Source: Actinomadura coerulea
Lineage (GTDB): Bacteria; Actinomycetota; Actinomycetes; Streptosporangiales; Streptosporangiaceae
Assembly: GCF_014208105.1 (NCBI RefSeq)
Contig: NZ_JACHMQ010000001.1
Location: 2,666,001 to 2,730,000, forward strand
Direction of reading: 5' to 3'
DNA: 64,000 bases
How positions within the stretch are numbered: position 1 is the first letter of the stretch; each line of letters starts with the position of its first letter. This document shows positions 43,209 through 50,600 of the stretch, in pieces. The translations under genes and the position numbers were made by a program. The notes below the pieces were generated by a model that was given only the letters and a program-made list of their open reading frames with translations, was not told the origin of the DNA and did not search any database.

Positions 43209-43990
43209 CCGCCCTCAGCGTGCGGAACCTGGTGAAGAGCTACGGCGGCCGTCCGGTGGTGAAGGACGTCTCGTTCGACCTCGCGCCCGGCGAGGTGCTC
43301 GGCCTCGTCGGGGAGTCGGGCTCCGGCAAGTCGACGGTGGCCCGCTGCGTCGCCCGGCTGACCAGGCCGAACTCCGGCCAGGTCCTGCTCGGCGGCCGCG
43401 ACGTGCTCGGCGCGTCCCACCGGGAGCTGCGCACGCTCCGCCGAGACGTCCAGATGGTCTTCCAGGACCCCTACTCGTCCCTCAACCCGCGGATGACCGC
43501 CGGCGCCCTGGTCGGGGAGGGGCTGCTCGTCCACGGCCTGGAACCGGACTCCCGCAGACGCACCGCGAAGGCCGCTGCGCTGCTGGAGACCGTCGGGCTC
43601 TCCGCAGCCGACGCGGTCCGTCATCCGCGCTCCTTCTCCGGCGGCCAGCGGCAGCGCATCGCGATCGCCCGCGCCCTCGCCGTCGAGCCGAAGGTGCTGA
43701 TCTGCGACGAGGTCGTCTCCTCCCTCGACGTGTCCGTCCAGGCGCAGGTGCTCAACCTCTTCCGGGACCTGAGGGAGCGGCTCGACCTGTCGATCCTCTT
43801 CATCGCCCACGACCTCGCCGTCGTGCACTACCTGTGCGACCGCGTCGCCGTGCTCGACCAGGGCGTCCTGGTGGAGACCGGCACCCGCGAGGAGATCTAC
43901 CGCAGCCCCCGGCACCCCTACACCCGTTCGCTGCTGGACGCCGTGCCCGTCCCGGACCCGGCCGCCGAACGCGCCCGCCAGACCACCTGA
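43205..43990 (+). CDS. ABC transporter ATP-binding protein, DppF type
   Basis: This 261-residue ATPase is the second nucleotide-binding subunit of the importer. Walker A is [10 protein letters not shown]-loop MVFQDPYSSLNPRMT, signature FSGGQRQRIAIARAL, Walker B ICDEVVSSLDVS and switch FIAHDLAV. The Walker B carries EVVSSLD where most have EPTSALD, a common variant in DppF/OppF. Its ATG overlaps the DppD-type stop. It completes a five-gene importer whose parts are all intact. Confidence 0.92.
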   Translation: MTALSVRNLVKSYGGRPVVKDVSFDLAPGEVLGLVGESGSGKSTVARCVARLTRPNSGQVLLGGRDVLGASHRELRTLRRDVQMVFQDPYSSLNPRMTAGALVGEGLLVHGLEPDSRRRTAKAAALLETVGLSAADAVRHPRSFSGGQRQRIAIARALAVEPKVLICDEVVSSLDVSVQAQVLNLFRDLRERLDLSILFIAHDLAVVHYLCDRVAVLDQGVLVETGTREEIYRSPRHPYTRSLLDAVPVPDPAAERARQTT

Positions 43991-44000
43991 GGAAGGCACC

Positions 44001-44384
44001 ATGGAAACCCTGCGGATGTTCGTCAACGGACAGGCCATGTCCGGCGGCTCGCTCAACGCGGCACTGGAGGGCGCCCGCTTCCTCGGCCCCGCCGAGACCG
44101 CGCCCCACTACCGCTTCTACTCCGTGCGCGACGAGTTCCCCGGCCTCCACCCCGTCCCGTCCGGCGGCCGGACGGTGCCCGGCGAGCTGTACGCCGTCAC
44201 CTACGAGATCATGCGCGACCACCTGCTCCCCGGCGAGCCGCCCGAACTGGAACTCGGAGCGATCGAGCTCGCCGACGGCTCCGGCTCCCTGTGCATGCGG
44301 ATGCGCGCCGAATCCCTGACCCTGCCCGGCGTGGTGGACATCAGCGACGCCGGCGGCTGGCGAGCCCACCTGGCCGCCCGGTGA
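44001..44384 (+). CDS. allophanate-hydrolase C-terminal-like protein
   Basis: This is a 127-residue stand-alone protein resembling the C-terminal domain of allophanate hydrolase (AtzF/DUR1,2), which has a gamma-glutamylcyclotransferase-like fold. Blocks include LRMFVNGQAMSGGSL, FYSVRDEFPGLHPV, VPGELYAVTYE and LPGVVDISDAGGWRAH. In AtzF this domain decarboxylates an unstable product of the amidase domain. Here no amidase domain is fused, and the next gene encodes a cyclic amidase. The stop overlaps the dihydropyrimidinase-type GTG (GTGA), suggesting it acts on that enzyme's carbamoyl product. The role is inferred. Confidence 0.78.
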   Translation: METLRMFVNGQAMSGGSLNAALEGARFLGPAETAPHYRFYSVRDEFPGLHPVPSGGRTVPGELYAVTYEIMRDHLLPGEPPELELGAIELADGSGSLCMRMRAESLTLPGVVDISDAGGWRAHLAAR

Positions 44385-45751
44385 GGCCCGACGTGGTGGT
44401 CCGCGGCGGCACCGTCGTCGAGGCGGGCTGGTCGGGACCGGCCGACGTGGTCATCGCCGGCGGCCGCGTCGCCGCGCTCGCCGCCCCCGGCACGGCGCCC
44501 CCCGCTCCGACCGTGGTCGACGCGACCGGGCGCCTCGTCATGCCCGGCGGCGTCGACCCGCACTGCCACGTCGGCTTCACCTCCGGCGACTTCACCTCGC
44601 TGGACGACTACCGCGCCTGCACCACCGCCGCCGTGCACGGCGGCACCACCACCATCGTCGACTTCGCGATCCCGCGCCCTGGCGAGAACCCCGCCGACGT
44701 CGCCTATGTCCAGCGCGCGAAGGCCGCCGAGGGCCTGTGCGACAGCGCCCTGCACGCCTGCGTCGTCCAGTGGGACGACACCGTCCCTGAGCAACTCGCC
44801 GGCCTCGTCGCGGACGGCGTCCCCACCGTCAAGATGTTCACCACCTACAGCGGCGAGACCATGGCCGACGAGGACACCGTCCTGCGCACCATGAAGACCC
44901 TCGCCGCCCTCGGCGGCATGGTCGTCATTCACTGCGAGGCCGACCACATCATCGGCGACGCCCAGCAGCGCGGCGCCGACGCCGGCCGGATCGGCGCCCC
45001 CCACATGGCCGCCACCCGCCCCGGCCTTGCCGAGACCGCCTCCGTTGCCGAGATCCTCGCGATCGCCGAGTCGGTGGACGCGCCCGTCTACTTCGTCCAC
45101 CAGTCCACCGCGGAGGCCGTCGAACTCGTCGCCGCCGCCCGCCGCCGCGGCGTCCGCGCCTACAGCGAGACGGTCGCGCATCACCTCGTCCTGGACGACT
45201 CCGCCTACCGGGGCGACCACCCCGAACGCTTCGTGTGCTGCCCGCCCCTGCGCCCCGCCGACCAGGTGAGGGCACTCGGACAGCACCTGTTCACCGGCGA
45301 GGTCACCACCATCGGCAGCGACCACTGCTGCTACGACACCGCGCAGAAGGAGTCGCGCAGCGCCGACGTCCGCGCCATGCCCAACGGCCTCCCCGGTGTC
45401 GAGACCCGCCTCCCGGTCATCTTCTCCGAGTACGTGGTCCGCCGAGGCCTCCCGGTGACGCGCTTCGTCGAACTGACCGCCGCGAACCCGGCCCGCACGA
45501 ACGGCCTCTACCCCCGCAAGGGCACCCTGCTGCCCGGCGCGGACGCCGACATCACCATCTGGGACCCGTCCGCCCACTGGCGGGTCACCGCCACAGCGCT
45601 CCACATGGCCACCGACTACACCCCCTACGAGGGCATGCACCTTACAGGCCGCCCGACAACGGTCATGGTCAGAGGCCGGATCGTCATCGACAACGGGACC
45701 CTCACCGATCCGACTCCCCAAGGCCGCCACCTCAAGGCCACCCTCACGTGA
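44381..45751 (+). CDS. dihydropyrimidinase / D-hydantoinase-type cyclic amidase
   Basis: This 456-residue TIM-barrel amidohydrolase retains the full binuclear metal site: H61 and H63 (DPHCHVGF), the carboxylated lysine K151 (PTVKMFTTY), histidines in VIHCEAD and VHQST, and the aspartate in GSDHCCYD. The enzyme hydrolyses cyclic diamides (hydantoins, dihydropyrimidines) to N-carbamoyl amino acids without ATP. The presence of both this enzyme and the ATP-dependent HyuAB in one operon implies two different ring openings. No carbamoylase gene is linked. It is the last gene of the operon; the GTG at 44381 overlaps the preceding stop. Confidence 0.9.
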   Translation: MRPDVVVRGGTVVEAGWSGPADVVIAGGRVAALAAPGTAPPAPTVVDATGRLVMPGGVDPHCHVGFTSGDFTSLDDYRACTTAAVHGGTTTIVDFAIPRPGENPADVAYVQRAKAAEGLCDSALHACVVQWDDTVPEQLAGLVADGVPTVKMFTTYSGETMADEDTVLRTMKTLAALGGMVVIHCEADHIIGDAQQRGADAGRIGAPHMAATRPGLAETASVAEILAIAESVDAPVYFVHQSTAEAVELVAAARRRGVRAYSETVAHHLVLDDSAYRGDHPERFVCCPPLRPADQVRALGQHLFTGEVTTIGSDHCCYDTAQKESRSADVRAMPNGLPGVETRLPVIFSEYVVRRGLPVTRFVELTAANPARTNGLYPRKGTLLPGADADITIWDPSAHWRVTATALHMATDYTPYEGMHLTGRPTTVMVRGRIVIDNGTLTDPTPQGRHLKATLT

Positions 45752-45811
45752 CAGGATCGGGAGCTCAGGCGCGCAACCGGCCGCCATGCGCTTTGGGACC
45801 GTGAGCCGCTA

Positions 45812-46090
45812 GGCCTCGGTGACCAGTCCGCTGAGTTTCCCGGGCTCGACAGAGGCCAGCTTGTTCTCGTCCCCCGAAGCGTTCGCTGGCCAAGAAAGCG
45901 ATGGCTCTGGTGCTCCTTGCGGCGGGCGTGGGCGACGATCGCGCCGATCATGATGACGACCAGGCCGGTCGCCGGGTGGGCGGCTCCAGCCCCCCAACGC
46001 CCGACCAACCCGTCAACGCTTGCCGGGTTGCTCGCCCGCATGGCCGTCATCACGCTCCTCGGTGCACGAGGCATCCCGTGGGCCACTGAC
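45812..46090 (-). pseudogene. fragment of a DoxX-like membrane protein
   Basis: The minus strand encodes HPATGLVVIMIGAIVAHARRKE, read here in parts, which matches the third helix and loop of DoxX-family proteins. The following sequence (HQSHRFLGQ) is out of register with the expected last helix. No start, first helix or proper end exists. The rest of the 390-bp gap between the operon end and the ATP-grasp gene shows nothing. Confidence 0.45.
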
Positions 46091-46143
46091 GGCGCCTGCA
46101 CCACGTCCTCGGCATCACAGCCGACTCCACGGCGCGGGGTCTG

Positions 46144-47028
46144 CTAACTCGGGCGGTGAGCGTGGAGGAGGTCGGCCACGGCTTCGGCGACCTGGTCGGC
46201 TCCTGCGAAGAAGGTGAAGGCGGGAGCCGGATTGGCCTCGAAGCAGAACCAGTCGCCTTCCGGGGTCATGCGCAGGTCGATGCCTGCGACGACCAGTCCC
46301 AGGGCGCGGGCCAGGGCCACGCAGCGTTCGGGGAGGTCGCCGGGCAACTCGACCGTGCTCTGCTTCAGAGCCGCGTCGCGAACTCGGTAGTCGACGGCGT
46401 CGGAGGTGAGCCGGACCGCGAAGGTCCGGTCGCCGACGACGTGGACGCGTACGTCTTCGCCCGGGATGTGGCGCTGGAAGAACGTGGGGCAGGTGGCCAG
46501 GCGGGCCATCCTGCCGGGGTCGTGGACGTCGGCGAGCGCGACGCGGGCGCGGATGCCGCTGCCGGGCTTCACCACGACCGCCCCGTGCTCGCCGACGAAC
46601 TCGGCGAGGGCCTGGGCGTCGTCGGTGACCAGGCTGGGCGGCACCGCGAAACCGGCCGCCTCGACCAGCAGGCCCTGGCATGCCTTGGCCGCGTTGGTCG
46701 CCGACGCCGACGGGCGGTTGACCACCAGGGCGGGCGCGTGGTCGGCCCAGGCGCACAGGGCGGGTGCGGCGCGGCGGGCGTGCCGGGTCAGGGCCGTACG
46801 CGCCGGGGATCTGGTGACGGCGGGCAGCCGGGCCGCGTCGTAGGGGCGCAGGTACGCCGCCGTCACGCCGGCGAGGTTCCACGAGGCGCCCGCGGTGCGC
46901 ACGGTGCCGGACGCCACGGTCATCGGGCGGCGCTGATCCAGGACGAGGGGGTCGGCGCCGCGTGCGTGCAGGGCCCTCAGGACCCGGGCGAAGGGGCGTT
47001 CTTCCGGATGTCCCCACAGCAGGATCAT
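46144..47028 (-). CDS. ATP-grasp family ligase-like protein
   Basis: This is a 294-residue RimK-like ATP-grasp protein. The pre-ATP-grasp N-domain (about 1-120) is followed by the ATP-binding lysine K154 (VVVKPGSG), the segment FFQRHIPGEDVRVHVVGD, and magnesium ligands D251, E264 and N266 (GIDL, then CFEANPAP). All catalytic residues are present, so it should form an amide or similar bond between a carboxylate and an amine using ATP. Such enzymes modify peptides, proteins or ribosomal subunits. GAAGGGG precedes ATG 47028, which overlaps the previous stop (ATGA). It is the last gene of the six-gene operon. Its substrate may be one of the large proteins encoded upstream. Confidence 0.85.
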   Translation of the reverse strand: MILLWGHPEERPFARVLRALHARGADPLVLDQRRPMTVASGTVRTAGASWNLAGVTAAYLRPYDAARLPAVTRSPARTALTRHARRAAPALCAWADHAPALVVNRPSASATNAAKACQGLLVEAAGFAVPPSLVTDDAQALAEFVGEHGAVVVKPGSGIRARVALADVHDPGRMARLATCPTFFQRHIPGEDVRVHVVGDRTFAVRLTSDAVDYRVRDAALKQSTVELPGDLPERCVALARALGLVVAGIDLRMTPEGDWFCFEANPAPAFTFFAGADQVAEAVADLLHAHRPS

Positions 47029-47678
47029 CGTGCCCCTTCCGCGATCAGGGCGTCGAGGGCGGCGGTGACCTGGCGGTCCGCGGCCTGCCACCAGGGCTCA
47101 ACGCCGTGGACGGACCAGCCGTGGTCGGGTTCACGGGCCAGGCGCACACACAGGACCGTGGCGTCCAGGGCCTTGGCGAGGGTGCGAACCAGTTCTGCGG
47201 CGGCCGGGTCGGCGCCGCCGGGCAGGATCCGGTCGCCGACCAGGGTGAGGCGGGTCTCAGCCCTGGAGCGGGCCGCGACGGGCAGGCCCGCCTCCACCGC
47301 GGCCCAGCGGACGTCGCCCGGGTCCAGGCCGCGGCCGCACAGCGAACCGGGCACCGGACGGTTGACGACGAGCGCCGGGGCCTGGAGCCAGAGCGCCAGC
47401 AGAGCAGTCAGCTCGGCCGCGACGAAGCTCCGTTCGGGGCCGGCGATGTGCGGAAGGTCCCACGGGGTGACCGCGGGCAGGCACGCCAGCACGGCGGTGA
47501 CGTCGCCGGCCGCCAGCGTCCCCCAGCGGGTGCCGAGGGTGGCGGCGGGCAGGTCGGCGGGGTCGCAGCGGGTGCCGGGGCCGGCGAGAGCGCGGGGGGT
47601 CAGGAGCCGCGCCCCGCCCAGCCCCCGCAGCAGGGGCCGGGCCGGGCGGCGGCCGCTCCCGGAGACGATGACGATCAA
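47025..47678 (-). CDS. reduced ATP-grasp relative lacking catalytic residues
   Basis: This 217-residue protein is paralogous to the following ATP-grasp gene. It has the same N-domain ending in APALVVNRPVPG (compare APALVVNRPSAS), then the element ETRLTLVGDRI (compare DVRVHVVGDRTF). The central strand with the ATP lysine is missing between them. The three metal ligands are also changed: D to R in VLCVRLA, and E and N to G and E in SVHGVEPW. It therefore looks like a pseudoenzyme, possibly a partner or substrate-recognition subunit. The start is TTG 47678, whose TTGA overlaps the 1,754-residue gene's stop. The stop overlaps the next ATG. Confidence 0.72.
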   Translation of the reverse strand: MIVIVSGSGRRPARPLLRGLGGARLLTPRALAGPGTRCDPADLPAATLGTRWGTLAAGDVTAVLACLPAVTPWDLPHIAGPERSFVAAELTALLALWLQAPALVVNRPVPGSLCGRGLDPGDVRWAAVEAGLPVAARSRAETRLTLVGDRILPGGADPAAAELVRTLAKALDATVLCVRLAREPDHGWSVHGVEPWWQAADRQVTAALDALIAEGAR

Positions 47679-50600
47679 CCGCTCTCGGGCCCGTCGTCGT
47701 AGAGGTGGCCGCCGACGTCGGGACGGTCGTCGGCGGAGATCCACGGGGTGGCGCCGGGCCCGTCGGCGGGAGCGCCGGATCCGGCGTCCTCGGTCAGCGG
47801 GAACTCGCGGTCCTTCTCCTTGAAGGCGACCTTGTCCGGGTCGATCTTCTCGATCTCGGGCTTCTCCGTCTCCTTGGGGTCCAGCACGCGGACCTCCTTG
47901 GTGATCGCCTGGGTCGCGCAGAGCACGAGGATCGTGTGCCGGCCGACCGGAAGGTTCAGCGAGACGCCCGGCGAGACGGTGGAGCCCTTGGGGACGGAGG
48001 TCGTGCCCCACACGGTGCCGTCGCCCAGCCGGACGGTGACCGGCACCGCGCGCGGCGCCGCGGCGTTCAGCACGGCCCGGATGGACGCCGCGTACCCCTG
48101 GACCCAGGTGGTCGGGAAGGCCGCGCCGTTGCCCTGGGTCACGTCGACCATGCCCGCGACGAGCACCGAGTAGGACGGCGACATGGCGCCGAAGGGCGTT
48201 GTCTGCGCCATCTGCATCCGCAGCTGGTAGGTGCCCGGGGCGTCGGGGTGGAGCTGCGCCCCGGCGCTGGTGGTCTCCCCCGGCCGCACCGGGTTGGTGC
48301 CCAGGGACATGTCGGTCGGGCTCAGCGGGTCGCCCGACGCGCCGTGCAGGTTGATCATCCGGTGGTTCATCTCCCAGTACCAGGGGGCGGTACCGGTGTT
48401 CTGGATGGTGAACCATACGTACGGGCTGTCCCCGGCGACGATCGTGCCGGGCGGCATGGACGCCGCGACCGTGGCCGACAGCTGGGTGGCGGTGACCTGC
48501 GCGACCGTGATCGTGCGGTCCGGGGTCGGCTGGCCCCAGGTCTCGGTGACGCCGCCCGGGATGCCGCCGACCATGGTCACCTTGCCCATCCGGAACGAGC
48601 CGGTGAGCGTGGCGGGGCTGGTCCCCCCGGCCGCCGGGAAGGTGATCGTCACCTCCTGGCCGGGCTGAACCACCGAGGGCACGGGGATGGCCGTCAGGCG
48701 CTCGGTGCTGTGGTTCGCCTTGATGTAGACGAGCTGGACGAACCCGCCCCCCGGTAGCAGGGCGTGCCCGGCCTCGGGCCGCCACGCGCTGTTGCCGGTG
48801 TTGCGGACCCGCACCGCCAGGGTCTCCACCTGGGAGGTGTACATGGTCTGCGGCACGCTGATCGACATCGCGGTGGCGTCGGAGAGCGGGGTGTCGATGT
48901 CGACCGCGCGGATCTTCCACTGCTGGTTGGGGAGCCCCTGGTACTCGGTGACCACCGTCCGCATGCCGTTCTCCATCCATTCTGGCCCGCCGTCGACGCT
49001 CAGGCACCGGGTGGTGCCCTTGAGGTAGATGACCACGTGGCCGTCGCCGGTGGAGACCGGCTGCCAGAGCTGGGTGGCGGCGGGCGCGCCCGGCTGCGGC
49101 GGGGCCTGGAACACCGCGGACAGGTCGGGCTTCTCCAGGGCGCCGGCGGTCAGCAGCAGCCCGCTGTTCCAGGCGGCGATGGTGAAGTAGGCGTGGTCGT
49201 GCCACCGGAACGCCCACTGCTGGTTGGTGCCGCCGTGCAGCGGCCAGGTGATGACCGGGACGTAGGGGTCGACGACGTGGGCGCCGCCGGTGACGTCGAG
49301 GCACTGGCCGCTGTGCCGGGCGGCCAAGGTGTAGCGCCGGTACCCGTCCTTGGGCTCGTAGGTGCTGGGGTTGGACGGGTCGAAGATCTTGATGTCCGGG
49401 ATGCCCGTCTCGGGGAGGGTCAGCAGCGGGTCGCCGAGGTCGCCCGCGGTGGTGGTGGTCAGGGCGGGGCGGCCCTCGGCGTCGGTGACGACGCGGATCT
49501 GGCGGGCGTCGCCCTGCGGCATGCCGGCCGGGTGGCCGTTGAGGCGGGGCTGCATCCAGAAGTCGAACCGGCCGCTGCGGATCAGCTCCATGGTGTTCTG
49601 GGCGCTCAGCGACCAGGGCCGGCCGCCGTTGGAGCCGCCGATGCGCCTGATCGGGCTGCCCGGCACGATGCGGGGCACCTGGCTGACCGCCTCGACGTCC
49701 ACGCGGACGGCGTACTGCTCCCAGCTCGCGTCGACCAGGCCGAGCCGCAGCCAGCCCTCCTCGACGCGGGGCGCCCGGACCGGCGGGCTGCCCTCGGCGG
49801 CGCCGGCGCCGCCGGGCGGCAGCACCGTCACCTCGTCCGCGGCCCAGGTGTAGGGGTCGGCGCGGTGCAGCCACGTCCAGGTGCCGTGCACGTCGGCGGG
49901 CAGCGGCAGCCGGCGGTGCTCGGCGTCGGCCAGGACCGGACCGTGCCGGAACGTCGGCGTCATCTTCGCCAGCGGCTCGGCCACCCAGGAGCGGCGCATG
50001 CCGACGGCCTTGGCGGGCAGCAGGCCGGTCCGCACGTGGACCTGGCAGTTGGGCGCCACCAGCAGCGTCAGCGGCACCGGGACGCCGGGCCGCACGATCA
50101 GCGGGTCGCCGGTGACGTACCGTTCGGCCAGCGGGTCGCCGGACTCGCGGGCGGCCTGCAGCACGGCCGGGTCGATGACCCGCAGGGTGCCGGGGTCGTC
50201 GCCGGCCAGGTAGCCGACCAGTCCGTCCTCGAACCGGTCCAGGGCGCCCAGCGCCACCTCGATCGGGATGCCGCCCAGGGCGGGGTCTGCGGCCGGGTCG
50301 TCGACCTCGACCAGCAGCTCGGCGCGCAGCACCGCGACGGGGTGGCCCAGCAGCATGGCGAGGTGCTCCTCGCCGGCCTCGCCGGTGAAGTCGATCGTCC
50401 ACCAGGTCGTGTCGATGACCTTGAGCAGCGACGACAGCGCCGTCGGGTCGTAGGGGCCGCCGCGGCGGTCGGCCTCGACGACGCCGGAGGCCAGCCCGGC
50501 CAGGGCCGGGTGCCCGATCGCGTCGGCCGGGTCGGCGCCCAGCCGGCCGGGGCGGCCGGGCCGGGCGGGGTCGTCCTCCCAGACGGTCGCGCCGGTGCCG

